Origin: Salipiger aestuarii
GTDB taxonomy: Bacteria > Pseudomonadota > Alphaproteobacteria > Rhodobacterales > Rhodobacteraceae
Assembly (NCBI RefSeq): GCF_003259905.1
Contig: NZ_QLMG01000005.1
Span: forward strand, 1-64,000
Reading direction: 5' to 3'
DNA length: 64,000 nt
How positions within the stretch are numbered: position 1 is the stretch's first letter; each line of letters starts with the position of its first letter. The notes under the pieces were generated by a model. The model was not told the DNA's origin. It worked only from the letters and a program-made list of their open reading frames with translations, and searched no databases. Shown here one piece after another: positions 26,993-35,603 of this stretch. The position numbers were made by a program, and so were the translations under genes.

Positions 26993-27070
26993 CGAGGCCC
27001 AATCGAAGCGCGATCGAACGAACTCCCGGCATCCGCCGCCGGACCATCATCAAACGGAGGTTGCCCGCCC

Positions 27071-28570
27071 ATGAAACGCACCCTGATTTCCGCTCTTGCC
27101 CTTGCCGCTGCAACGTCGGCCCACGCGCAGGACGCTGCGCTGCCGCAAGCGTCCAGCCCGTGGTTCACCGATGGCCAGGCTGCTGTCGCGGCGATGATCG
27201 CCCGTCAGCCCAACACCGCGCGCGCCAGGAACGTGATCGTCCTGGTCGCGGATGGCAACGGCGTGGGCACCAACTACATCACGCGCCTGTTCGACGGTCA
27301 GCAAAAAGGCATGCTGGGCGAGGAAAACGTGCTGCCCTACGAGACTCCCGAATGGTCCAGCGCGCTGATCAAGACCTATAACATCAACGCCCAGACGCCG
27401 GATTCGGCGCCCACGGCGGGCGCGATGAATACCGGGGTCAAGCAGCGGTTCAACCTGATCAACCTGGGCGGCGATGCGATCCACGACGATTGCGCCACCG
27501 TGACCGGCAACGAGCTGACCACATTCGCCGAGATCGTATCCGACATGGGCAAGTCGGTCGGCGCCGTGTCGACCGCGCGGCTGACCCACGCGACTCCGGC
27601 GGCCGTCTACGCCAAGACCGCCAACCGCAACTGGGAAGGCAGCGTCCCCGAGGGTTGCGACAGCCAGACCGACATCGCCACCCAGCTGATTGACAGCATG
27701 GAAGCCGGCATCATCGACTTCGCCATGGGCGGCGGCGGGCGCGCCTTTCTGCCCGAGGGCGAGGCCAACGGCCAGTCCACGGGCCGCCGTACCGATGGCG
27801 TGAACCTGATCGACCGTGCCACCGGCCTTGGCGTGCAGTTTGCCAACGACACCGCGTCGTTCGATGCGCTGACCATGGATGCTCCGGTGCTGGCGCTGTT
27901 CAACGACAGCCACATGGAATACGAAGCCGACCGCGCCGATGACGACGAGCCAAGCCTTGCCGAGATGACCAGGAAGGCCATCGAGTTCCTGAGCCAGAAC
28001 GAAAACGGCTACTATCTGGAAATCGAAGCGGGCCGCGTCGATCACGCCAACCACGACGGCAACGCCGCCCGTGTGGTGCGCGACGGTGTCGCCTTTGCCG
28101 AGGCCGTCGCCATGGCCGACGAGCTGACCGATGAATCCGACACGCTGATCATCGTCACCGCCGACCACGAGCATTCGATCGCCATGAACGGCTATTGCGG
28201 CCGCGGGTCCGACATCATGGGCCTGTGCTACGACGTGGCCCAGTCCGGCGACAAGCATTCGGACGAGCTGGTGCTTGGATCCGATGGGAAGCCCTTTACC
28301 GTGGTCGGTTATCTGAACGGCGCAGGTTCGGTTCTGGTCGAACAGCCCGATGGCAGCTTTGCCGCCCCCGAAGGCCGTGCCGACATCACACAGGAAGAAG
28401 CGACCGATCTGGATTACGTCCAGCAGGCGCTGGTTCCCAAATCCTCGGAATCGCATTCGGGCGAAGACGTCGCCGTTTATGCCAAGGGCCCCTGGGCGCA
28501 TCTGTTCGACAGCACGCTTGAGCAGAACGTGATCTTTCATGTGATGAACCACGCCATCACTGCCGAATGA
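27071..28570 (+). CDS. phoA: Alkaline phosphatase PhoA-type
   Basis: 499 residues, ATG at 27071 after ACGGAGG. A Sec signal peptide MKRTLISALALAAATSAHAQ ends at AHA-Q. The nucleophile is S112 in TPDSAPTAGAM; metal ligands are visible in VLVADGNGVG, EIEAGRVDHANHDGN and VTADHEHS. It releases phosphate from organic esters in the periplasm. The DGNG in place of the usual DGMG and the size resemble marine proteobacterial PhoA-like enzymes. A strong terminator follows. A Pho-like box precedes it, so phosphate control is likely. Confidence 0.9.
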   Translation: MKRTLISALALAAATSAHAQDAALPQASSPWFTDGQAAVAAMIARQPNTARARNVIVLVADGNGVGTNYITRLFDGQQKGMLGEENVLPYETPEWSSALIKTYNINAQTPDSAPTAGAMNTGVKQRFNLINLGGDAIHDDCATVTGNELTTFAEIVSDMGKSVGAVSTARLTHATPAAVYAKTANRNWEGSVPEGCDSQTDIATQLIDSMEAGIIDFAMGGGGRAFLPEGEANGQSTGRRTDGVNLIDRATGLGVQFANDTASFDALTMDAPVLALFNDSHMEYEADRADDDEPSLAEMTRKAIEFLSQNENGYYLEIEAGRVDHANHDGNAARVVRDGVAFAEAVAMADELTDESDTLIIVTADHEHSIAMNGYCGRGSDIMGLCYDVAQSGDKHSDELVLGSDGKPFTVVGYLNGAGSVLVEQPDGSFAAPEGRADITQEEATDLDYVQQALVPKSSESHSGEDVAVYAKGPWAHLFDSTLEQNVIFHVMNHAITAE

Positions 28571-28591
28571 TCCCGGCCTGCGACTTTGCGC

Positions 28592-28620
28592 AGGAGGCCC
28601 CTTGCCGGGGCCTCCTGTTT
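28592..28620 (+). terminator. Terminator after phoA
   Basis: AGGAGGCCCC, loop TTGCC, GGGGCCTCCT, then GTTTCCTTT. The perfect 10-bp stem lies 22 bases after phoA and only about 20 bases before the next start, leaving no room for a separate promoter, so partial read-through may feed the downstream genes. Confidence 0.75.
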
Positions 28621-28639
28621 CCTTTCGATGGAGCCGATG

Positions 28640-29074
28640 ATGCCGACAAGACGCCTTTTCATCGCACGCGCGCTGGCCACACCGCTCGCCGCCCCGATGC
28701 TGGCCCGGCCGGCGCTGGCGGATACGTCGATCAGGCTGCGCGATCTGTATCGGGTGCGCGGCACCGGCCTGTCGGATCTGGCCCGGGCCAGCGCAGGTCA
28801 GCGGCTTTCGGTGTCGGGGTTCATGGCGCCGCCTCTCAAGGCGGAAAGCCGGTTTTTCGTGCTGACCAAGCGCCCGATGGCCGTCTGCCCGTTCTGCGAA
28901 TCCGAGGCCGACTGGCCCAACGACATCCTTGCCGTCTACACCAAGCGCGTCGTTGATGTGTCGCCGTTCAACGTGTTGATAACCGTCTCGGGCGTGTTGG
29001 AGCTGGGCAGCTATCGCGACCCCGACACCGGCTTTGTCAGCATGGTCCGTCTGTCGGATGCAAGCTACGCATGA
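28640..29074 (+). CDS. DUF3299-like secreted protein of a metal-linked ABC cluster
   Basis: 144 residues from the ATG at 28640, six bases after GGAG; ATGs at 28637 and 28628 are also possible. The signal peptide MPTRRLFIARALATPLAAPM contains twin arginine. The core FMAPPLKAESRFFVLTKRPM and CPFCESEADWP with two cysteines resembles the DUF3299 group. In Pseudomonas aeruginosa a DUF3299 protein lies with an ABC ATPase and permease in a zinc-repressed cluster (PA4063-PA4066), the same arrangement as here. Assignment is from pattern and context, not a formal match. It overlaps the next gene by ATGA. Confidence 0.55.
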   Translation: MPTRRLFIARALATPLAAPMLARPALADTSIRLRDLYRVRGTGLSDLARASAGQRLSVSGFMAPPLKAESRFFVLTKRPMAVCPFCESEADWPNDILAVYTKRVVDVSPFNVLITVSGVLELGSYRDPDTGFVSMVRLSDASYA

Positions 29075-29769
29075 CCGGGGGCCTGCCAGTGTCGGTCTCT
29101 GGGCTCTGCGTGACGGGCGCGGGCGGGCGGGTGCTGCTGTCGGTGTCGTCGCTGGCGCTGCCGCCGGGGGCGCTGGTGGGCGTGCGCGGGCCGTCGGGGG
29201 CGGGCAAATCCACGCTGCTGTATGCGCTGGCCGGCCTGATCGCGGCGCGGGGCCGGGTGTGCTGGGGCGACACCGACATCATGCCGCTCAGCGCCGAGAA
29301 ACGCGCGCGGTTCCGCGCTGGCAACATCGGCATGATCTTTCAGGATTTCCTGCTGTTCGAAGAACTCGGTGCCGGGGACAACGCCGCGCTGTCCGCGCTG
29401 TTCCTTCCCCGTGCGCAACGCCGGGAACTGCGCGCACGCGCGGATGCGCGGCTATCGGCGCTGGGGCTTGGCAATCACGCCGGGCGCTCCGTCGCGTCGT
29501 TTTCCGGAGGAGAGCGTCAGCGCGTCGCTATCGCACGCGCCATGGCATCGGGTGCGCCCGTGCTGCTGGCAGACGAGCCGACCGCCTCGCTCGACCGGGG
29601 CACCGCCGACCGGCTGACCGCGGATCTGATCGGACTGGTGCGCGGCAACGGCACAACGCTGGTGGTGGTGACCCATGACGCGCGGCTGATCGACCGGATG
29701 GACAGGGTATTGACCATCGCCGACGGCGCGCTGGTCTCGGACGAGGCGGCGCCGCATGGCCTGGAATGA
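29071..29769 (+). CDS. ABC transporter ATP-binding protein, LolD/MacB type
   Basis: 232 residues, ATG overlapping the previous stop. Walker A GPSGAGKST, Q-loop IFQDFLLFEELGAGDN, signature FSGGERQRVAIARA, Walker B VLLADEPTASLD, H-loop VVTHD. The family usually drives mechanotransmission or lipoprotein and efflux tasks rather than import. It pairs with the FtsX-type permease whose gene overlaps it by 14 bases. Confidence 0.9.
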   Translation: MTGGLPVSVSGLCVTGAGGRVLLSVSSLALPPGALVGVRGPSGAGKSTLLYALAGLIAARGRVCWGDTDIMPLSAEKRARFRAGNIGMIFQDFLLFEELGAGDNAALSALFLPRAQRRELRARADARLSALGLGNHAGRSVASFSGGERQRVAIARAMASGAPVLLADEPTASLDRGTADRLTADLIGLVRGNGTTLVVVTHDARLIDRMDRVLTIADGALVSDEAAPHGLE

Positions 29770-31060
29770 CGTGTCCGCGCTGTGGCAGGATATCGCGCTG
29801 ACGGTCCTGTTTCTTGTGCCCGCGTTGCTGACCGGCGCGCTGGTGCTGCGCGGTTATGCGCCCTGGCCGCTGGTGCGGGCGATCCTGTGGCGGTTCCGGG
29901 GGGCCTCGGCGCTGTTCGTGCTGCTGATCGCGGTGTCGGTGGGCATGGGCATCGGGTTGCTGGCACAGGAACGCGGATTGCGGCGCGGCACCGCGCAGGC
30001 GGCGGACAAGTTCGATCTGGTGATCACCGCGCCCGGATCGGAACTGACCGCGATGCTGGCGACGGTGTTCCTGCAACCGGCGGACATGGGGCTGCTGGAT
30101 GGCGCCACATGGGACGAGATCGCGGGCCACGATTCCGTGGCGCTGGCGGCACCTCTGGCGTTCGGCGACAGCTTTGGTGCGTCGGCGGTGGTCGGCACGA
30201 CGCTTGGGTTCGCCCGTTACCTGGCCGACGGGCAGATCACCGGACGCCCCTGGCAGGCCGAGGGAGAGGCCTTGATCGGCGCTCTGGTTCCGCTTGAAAT
30301 CGGCGCCGAATTCACTCCCGCCCACGGCGTGGGCGATGCCGTCGACGATCACGCCCATGGCGATGCGCATATTCGCGTCGTAGGGCGGCTTGGGCGCAGC
30401 GGAACGCCGTGGGATCGCGCCATTCTGGTGCCCATCGAAACCGTCTGGGAGGTACACGGCCTTGCCAATGGCCACGCGCCGGGCACGGGCCGCCTTGGCC
30501 CGCCGTTCGATGCCGCCTATTTCCCCGGCGCCCCGGCGGTGGTGGTGCATTCCGATGCGCTCTGGGCGAATTATGCCTTGCGCTCGGAATTCACCCGCGA
30601 CCGCGAGACGATGGCGTTCTTTCCCGGCGCGGTGCTGGCGCAACTGTACGGCGTGCTGGGGGATGTGCGGCAGGTCATGTCTTTGATGGCGCTGGTGACG
30701 CAGGCGCTGGTGGCAGCATCGGTGTTGCTGGGCCTGTTCATCCTGTCGCGGCTGTTTCGCCGGCAGATCGCGCTGCTGCGCGCGCTTGGCGCGCCGGCGC
30801 GGTTCGTCTTTGCGGTGGTGTGGTGCTTTGGCGCGGCGCTGCTGCTGTCGGGCGCGCTGCTGGGCCTTTGCGCCGGTGTCGGCACGGCATCTGTGCTGGC
30901 GCGGGTGGTCACGGCGCGCACCGATGTGCTTGTGGCCGCGCCCGTTGGCTGGACCGAGATCCATTTCCTCGCCGTCTTCGTCTCGGTGACGCTGCTGCTG
31001 TCGCTGCTGCCTGCCGCCATCGTCCTGCGCCAGCCGGTGGTGCAGGGTCTGCGTTCCTGA
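29756..31060 (+). CDS. FtsX/MacB-type ABC permease
   Basis: 434 residues. One N-terminal hydrophobic segment plus a second (LFVLLIAVSVGMGIGLLAQE), a large periplasmic domain with histidine-rich DAVDDHAHGDAHIR around residue 200, and a C-terminal FtsX-like domain with three helices (VTQALVAASVLLGLFILSRL, FVFAVVWCFGAALLLSGALL, HFLAVFVSVTLLLSLLPAAI). The histidines suggest metal binding. With the ATPase and secreted partner it matches the zinc-linked PA4063-PA4066-type module. Confidence 0.8.
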   Translation: MAWNDVSALWQDIALTVLFLVPALLTGALVLRGYAPWPLVRAILWRFRGASALFVLLIAVSVGMGIGLLAQERGLRRGTAQAADKFDLVITAPGSELTAMLATVFLQPADMGLLDGATWDEIAGHDSVALAAPLAFGDSFGASAVVGTTLGFARYLADGQITGRPWQAEGEALIGALVPLEIGAEFTPAHGVGDAVDDHAHGDAHIRVVGRLGRSGTPWDRAILVPIETVWEVHGLANGHAPGTGRLGPPFDAAYFPGAPAVVVHSDALWANYALRSEFTRDRETMAFFPGAVLAQLYGVLGDVRQVMSLMALVTQALVAASVLLGLFILSRLFRRQIALLRALGAPARFVFAVVWCFGAALLLSGALLGLCAGVGTASVLARVVTARTDVLVAAPVGWTEIHFLAVFVSVTLLLSLLPAAIVLRQPVVQGLRS

Positions 31061-31087
31061 CCCGCTGTTTCGAAAAGGATTCCCGCC

Positions 31088-31564
31088 ATGCGTTACCCCG
31101 CGATTATTGCCCTGCTGGTGCTGCCGCTGCCCGCCATCGCGCAGGACCACGACGACCACCTGTCCCATCACGGCACGCTGCACGCGATGCACGCCTGGAC
31201 CCGTGCCAGCGCCCGCGACGGCACGACCTATGTATTCGTCGACCTGGAAAACCACGGCGCCGCGCCGGTTCTTATCCACGGCGCCAGGTCCGATATCGCC
31301 CAAACCGGCGCGCTGGTGGGATTCACGCTTGAAAACGGCGAGGCCCGCTGGGTGGACATCCCCACCGTTCCGGTTGCGCCGGGGCGCGAACTGCATCTTG
31401 AACCGGACGCGCTGGCGATCCGCCTTGGAGGGCTGACGCAGGACCTGCACCGGGGGGACACGTTTGACATGCACCTGCTGACCGGCATCGGCGAACTTGA
31501 CCTGCATGTCGCGGTCGAGGCCGCCGGCGCGGCACAGCACAGCCACGCGGGGCATATGCACTGA
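31088..31564 (+). CDS. PCu(A)C-type periplasmic copper chaperone-like protein
   Basis: 158 residues with signal peptide MRYPAIIALLVLPLPAIAQ. Both ends are His-rich: DHDDHLSHHG and HSHAGHMH. The central beta-sandwich (HAMHAWTRASARDGTTYVFVDL, LHLEPDALAIRLGGLTQDL) matches DUF461/PCuAC, whose usual ligand motif H(M)x10Mx21HxM is only partly visible. PCuAC delivers copper to cytochrome oxidase CuA; here metal scavenging for the ABC cluster is an alternative. It follows the permease by 27 bases. Confidence 0.75.
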   Translation: MRYPAIIALLVLPLPAIAQDHDDHLSHHGTLHAMHAWTRASARDGTTYVFVDLENHGAAPVLIHGARSDIAQTGALVGFTLENGEARWVDIPTVPVAPGRELHLEPDALAIRLGGLTQDLHRGDTFDMHLLTGIGELDLHVAVEAAGAAQHSHAGHMH

Positions 31565-31622
31565 CGGGCTTGATGCCCACCCGCAGCTCTGCTTGGATCG
31601 ACCGGATAGCAGGGGGCCGGGC

Positions 31623-32393
31623 ATGTCACGCAGAAAGGACGCGCGTCAAAAGACGATCCTGGACCGGCTCGCGATCGCGCCGACGCTGCGGGTGGGGCAA
31701 CTGGCCCGTGACAGCGATGTTACCACCGAAACCATCCGCCGCGATCTGGAAGAGCTTGCCGCACGCGGCCTGATCGCGCGCACCTATGGAGGCGCGATGA
31801 TGCGCCAGCCGATGGAACCCGCGCTTGCCGAACGCCACAAGTCGCTCGTCGCGGAACGCGCGGCCATCGCGGCCGAGGCGGTGGCGCTGATGTCGGACGC
31901 GCGCGTGGTGATGCTGGGGTCGGGCGCGACCACGACGCAACTGGCACAGCGCATGGCCTGTCAGATGTCGGACCTGACGGTGATCGCCCACAGCCTTAGC
32001 ATTGCCGCCGCGCTGGCGTCGAACCCGTCGATCCGGATCATCATGGCTCCGGGTGTCTATCACGCCGGCGAAGGCGCCATGCACGGCGCGCAGACGGTGC
32101 GCTTTCTGTCGGATTATGCCGCCGACTGGGCGGTGACCGGGGCCAGCGCGCTGTCGCCGCTGGGGCCTTCGGATGCGCGGATCGAAGCGGGCGACGTCTA
32201 TGCCACCATGCTGCGGCAATGCGCGCGCACCATGGTGATTGCCGATCATTCCAAGTTCGACCGCATCGCGACCGCCCGCTATGCCGACTGGCGCGAGATA
32301 GACCATCTGGCGACCGACGCCGCGCCGCGCGGCCCGCTGGCGCAGGCGCTTGATGCGGCGGGGGTCAAGGTGCGGCTGGCGCGTCTAGGCTGA
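31623..32393 (+). CDS. DeoR-family transcriptional regulator
   Basis: 256 residues from the ATG at 31623 (GGGGG upstream). The helix-turn-helix is in LRVGQLARDSDVTTETIRRD, followed by ARGLIARTYGGAMM, the family signature. The C-terminal sugar-isomerase-like domain has VVMLGSGATTTQLAQRM and DHSKF. DeoR proteins are generally released by phosphorylated metabolites. It ends tail to tail with the PLP enzyme gene, the stops overlapping by nine bases. It is the likely regulator of the kinase-lyase-SDR-hydrolase genes around it. Confidence 0.9.
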   Translation: MSRRKDARQKTILDRLAIAPTLRVGQLARDSDVTTETIRRDLEELAARGLIARTYGGAMMRQPMEPALAERHKSLVAERAAIAAEAVALMSDARVVMLGSGATTTQLAQRMACQMSDLTVIAHSLSIAAALASNPSIRIIMAPGVYHAGEGAMHGAQTVRFLSDYAADWAVTGASALSPLGPSDARIEAGDVYATMLRQCARTMVIADHSKFDRIATARYADWREIDHLATDAAPRGPLAQALDAAGVKVRLARLG

Positions 32394-33686
32394 TACGGCG
32401 CGTTCAAAGATGTCGAGAAACCGTGCCGCCTCCTCCGTGGTCAGGCAGAGCGGCGGCCGCAGTTTCAGCGTCGCGCCATAACGTCCCGCCGCGCCGATCA
32501 GCACGCCCTGATCGCGCATGCGGTCGATCACCTGCGTGGTGAACGCCGCATCCGGCGCGCCGGCATCCCCCAGATCGACGCCCAGAAACAGGCCCGCGCC
32601 GCGCACCTGCGTGATGCGCTCGTGCCCGGCGGCGATTCCGCGCAGCCCGTCCAGAAGCAGTGCGCCCACGTCCAGGGCATTGCGCTGAAGCGCCTCGCGC
32701 TCGATCACCCGCAACACTGCGTGGCCTGCCGCCGCCGCCACCGGGTTGCCGCCGAACGTGTTGAAATAGCCCGTTGTCGCGCAGAAATCCGCCAGATGTG
32801 CGGGGCGCGCCGCAAGCCCCGCCATGGGAAAACCGTTGCCCATCGGCTTGCCCATGGTGACGATGTCCGGTGCGATGCCGTGACGTTGAAACCCCCAGAA
32901 CGCCGCGCCGGTGCGGGCAAAGCCGGGCTGAACCTCATCGGCGATCACCAGACCGCCGGCCGTCTGCACCGCCTTTGCCGCGGGATGCAAAAATCCCGCC
33001 GGGTCCGCGAATATGCCGTCGGATGAAAAGATCGAATCCACCAAGAGCGCCGCAGTGCCGTGGCCCCTGGCGTCCAGTCGCGCCATGGCGTCCCGCACGG
33101 CACGGCTGAACCCGCCCGCGATGTCATCGCGATAGGCCTCGCGCCCCGGCGCGGGCACGGTTTCCACCCAATCGGGGGGCGCACCGCGCTTCAGCGCCGA
33201 CGGTGACACATCCGTCACCAGCGCGGTGTTGCCGTGATAGGCCGTCCGGGTGACGATCACGCCGCGTCTGCCGGTCGCGGCAAAGGCGATGCGCAGAGCA
33301 AGGTCGTTTGCCTCGCTTCCCGAACAGGTCAGCACGACGTTCGACAGGGCGTCCGGAAGGCGCGCCTTGAGCGCCTCGATGTAGTCGTCGACAACGCTGA
33401 CCACATAGCGTGCGTTGGTGTTCAATGTTGCAATCTGCGCGCTCAGCGCCTCAACGACCGCGGCATGGGAATGCCCAACCGAGGGCACGTTGTTGTAAAA
33501 GTCCAGGTAGCGCGTGCCGTCCGCCGCCGTCATCCAGGCGCCCTTGGCGGACACCATCTGGATCGGCTCGCGATAAAACAGCACCGAGGCGGCGCCAAGA
33601 TTGGCCAGCCTGCGCCCCACAGCCCCCTTGGCGCCGTTCGATGCGTCAAAGGCGTTCATGTCGAGTATCGGGCGCACCGTGCTCAT
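32385..33686 (-). CDS. Class-III aminotransferase-fold PLP enzyme, possible phospho-lyase
   Basis: 433 residues from 33686, where ATGA overlaps the kinase stop. PLP lysine K280 is in VTMGKPMGNGFPMAG; VIADEVQPGFARTG holds the D250-E-V cofactor motif; VLTCSGSEANDLALR is the family signature. The same fold contains the mammalian phospho-lyases ETNPPL and PHYKPL, which remove phosphate and ammonia from phosphoethanolamine and 5-phosphohydroxylysine. Their partner kinase belongs to the APH family and is fused or adjacent in bacteria, as here. So lyase activity on a phosphorylated amino alcohol is likely but unproven; ordinary transamination is the alternative. Confidence 0.8.
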   Translation of the reverse strand: MSTVRPILDMNAFDASNGAKGAVGRRLANLGAASVLFYREPIQMVSAKGAWMTAADGTRYLDFYNNVPSVGHSHAAVVEALSAQIATLNTNARYVVSVVDDYIEALKARLPDALSNVVLTCSGSEANDLALRIAFAATGRRGVIVTRTAYHGNTALVTDVSPSALKRGAPPDWVETVPAPGREAYRDDIAGGFSRAVRDAMARLDARGHGTAALLVDSIFSSDGIFADPAGFLHPAAKAVQTAGGLVIADEVQPGFARTGAAFWGFQRHGIAPDIVTMGKPMGNGFPMAGLAARPAHLADFCATTGYFNTFGGNPVAAAAGHAVLRVIEREALQRNALDVGALLLDGLRGIAAGHERITQVRGAGLFLGVDLGDAGAPDAAFTTQVIDRMRDQGVLIGAAGRYGATLKLRPPLCLTTEEAARFLDIFERAVSA

Positions 33687-34681
33687 GCGTTGGCCTCCAG
33701 CCAGGCGCGGGCCAACGCGACGGTGCCGGCGGTATAGGCGCCGTGGCCGGCCTCGGCGGCGGTCAGGGTTTCGGCGTGCGACGCGATCCAGGCGGTCAGC
33801 AAAAGGCGGCGGAACATCACGAAAGTGGGGATCATTGCCTCGTGTTCCGGGTCCAGCGGCGCGACCGAGCGGTAGCCCTTCAGCCAGGCGGCCTTCAGGG
33901 CGGGGATGTAGGATTCGGTTTCGTAAAACGAAATCGCGGCGGCGAAATCGTAGACGAACCACGAAAACCCGCAGTCGTCGAAGTCGATCACCCCAAGGCG
34001 CGCGCCGTCCTGCAACAGGTTCGCCAGCCGCAGGTCGGCGTGCACCAGCCCGAAACGGTCGCTGCCCGCGCCGTAGGCGGCAAGCTTGCATCGCAGCACG
34101 TCGCACAGCCGTTCCAGAACCGCGCGCCCCGCATCATCCAGCCCCAAAGCGGCGCGCCAGTCGCCCCAGAGCGGTGCCGCGCCAAAGGCGCTGTCAAAAT
34201 TCCATGTCTTGCGGGTGAACCCGTCTGGCCGGGGCCACGCGCGGGCATGGGCGTGCAGCCGCGCGGAAATCGCGCCCAGCATCTCGAACCCCGGCACCAG
34301 GCTTTCGCCCGCCGCCGGTTCATGGCCGGACATGAAGGTAAAGCCGACCACATGGCGCGTCTCCGCGCCGTCCTGGAAGCTGGCGACATGGCCACCGCCG
34401 CGGGTGGTCAGCGGCTCTGGCGTGTCCACCGCGCCGCTGTCGCGCAGGGCGTCGATCCAGGCGAGTTCCGAGTCGATTTCGGCGCGGCTGTGATAGGCGG
34501 GACGGTGCACGCGCAGGATGACGGGCGCGTCTCGGGCCGGATCAGTGGCAAGGAAGGTGGCGTTTTCCGACAGGGTCAGCAGGCGCACTTCGGTGGCATC
34601 GCTCAGGCCCCACTGATCGCGCAGCGACAGCGCGCCGTGCCGCAGCCGTTCGGTAAAGCCCGCGTCGTAAAGATCTGCCAT
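33683..34681 (-). CDS. APH-family small-molecule kinase (hydroxylysine kinase-like)
   Basis: 332 residues. The kinase catalytic loop is VHADLRLANLLQD and the metal-binding aspartate is in GVIDFDDCGF; the N-terminal lobe has LTLSENATFLA and VILRVHRPAY. These match the HYKK/homoserine-kinase-II-like branch rather than antibiotic phosphotransferases. It overlaps the downstream PLP enzyme by 4 bases. Expected reaction: ATP-dependent phosphorylation of a hydroxyl on a small amine, making the lyase substrate. Substrate unknown. Confidence 0.8.
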   Translation of the reverse strand: MADLYDAGFTERLRHGALSLRDQWGLSDATEVRLLTLSENATFLATDPARDAPVILRVHRPAYHSRAEIDSELAWIDALRDSGAVDTPEPLTTRGGGHVASFQDGAETRHVVGFTFMSGHEPAAGESLVPGFEMLGAISARLHAHARAWPRPDGFTRKTWNFDSAFGAAPLWGDWRAALGLDDAGRAVLERLCDVLRCKLAAYGAGSDRFGLVHADLRLANLLQDGARLGVIDFDDCGFSWFVYDFAAAISFYETESYIPALKAAWLKGYRSVAPLDPEHEAMIPTFVMFRRLLLTAWIASHAETLTAAEAGHGAYTAGTVALARAWLEANA

Positions 34682-34728
34682 CTGCTGCCCTTTTCTTTTG
34701 CACGCCCCCTCTGGCTAGGGGTAAAATC

Positions 34729-34739
34729 TGCGACTCGCA
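34729..34739. promoter_or_regulatory. TGCGACTCGCA palindrome in the divergent kinase/SDR intergenic region
   Basis: A perfect 5-1-5 palindrome near the centre of the 142-base gap between the two divergent transcripts. Candidate operator for the DeoR-type regulator; the family has no universal consensus. Confidence 0.35.
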
Positions 34740-34823
34740 ACATTTTCACTTGTGCCCGCGCGGGCCGCCGCGCTCAGCTTTGGCAAACGCCCAAATGCAG
34801 GGCGCCAAAAACAGGAGCGCCCC

Positions 34824-35603
34824 ATGCTGACATCCATCGCAGGAAAATCGGTGATCGTCACCGGCGGGTCCAAGGGGATCGGCCGGGGCATCGCCGAGGT
34901 ATTTGCCGCGCAAGGCGCCAGGGTGATGATCGCCGCGCGTGGCGAAGCGGCGGCGCAGGATACGGTCGCCGCCATTGACGCGGCCGGCGGCACGGCGGTC
35001 TGGCATCCGACCGACGTTGCCGACTGGGAAAGCGTGCAGCAGATGGTCGCCGCCACCCTCGCGGCGTTTGGCAGGGTCGATATCCTGTGCGCCAACGCGG
35101 GCATCTTTCCACAGGTCAAGATGGTCGACATGGCCCCCGAAGACTGGGACGACGTCATGTCGGTGAACCTCAAAAGCAGCTTTCTGTGCGTCAAGGCCTG
35201 CATCCCGGTGTTCGAGGCGGCAGGCAAGGGAAGGGTGGTGCTGACCTCGTCCATCACAGGGCCGGTCACCGGCTATCCGGGCTGGTCGCATTACGGCGCG
35301 TCCAAGGCAGGCCAGCTGGGATTCCTGCGCACCGCCGCGATGGAACTGGCGCGCTATGGCACCACGATCAACGCGGTGCTGCCGGGCAACATCATGACCG
35401 AAGGGCTGGCCGGTCTGGGGCAGGAATATCTGGACAGTATGGCTGCCGCGATCCCGCTGCAACGGCTGGGCGCGGTGGCCGACATCGGCAATGCCGCGCT
35501 TTTCTTTGCCAGCGACGAGGCGGGCTATATCACCGGCCAGCAGATCGTGGTCGACGGCGGGCAGATCCTGCCCGAAAGTGTCGACGCCATCGGCGAAATT
35601 TGA
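34824..35603 (+). CDS. SDR-family oxidoreductase
   Basis: 259 residues from the ATG at 34824 (CAGGAG upstream). Cofactor loop [13 protein letters not shown] in LCANAGIF, catalytic S142/S143, Y157 and K161 (HYGASKAG). The C-terminus [16 protein letters not shown] is the classical FabG-like ending. R40-like basic residue after the second strand (IAARGE) favours NADP(H). It is the first gene of a two-gene transcript divergent from the kinase-lyase pair and probably reduces or oxidises an intermediate of that pathway. Confidence 0.88.
   Translation: MLTSIAGKSVIVTGGSKGIGRGIAEVFAAQGARVMIAARGEAAAQDTVAAIDAAGGTAVWHPTDVADWESVQQMVAATLAAFGRVDILCANAGIFPQVKMVDMAPEDWDDVMSVNLKSSFLCVKACIPVFEAAGKGRVVLTSSITGPVTGYPGWSHYGASKAGQLGFLRTAAMELARYGTTINAVLPGNIMTEGLAGLGQEYLDSMAAAIPLQRLGAVADIGNAALFFASDEAGYITGQQIVVDGGQILPESVDAIGEI

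Noticed and set aside
26849-27070. SAM, SAH or cobalamin riboswitch upstream of metH
   Set aside because: I looked for conserved cores on the minus strand and saw none; the metH leader is under about 90 bases before the TGAA/TTCA sites.
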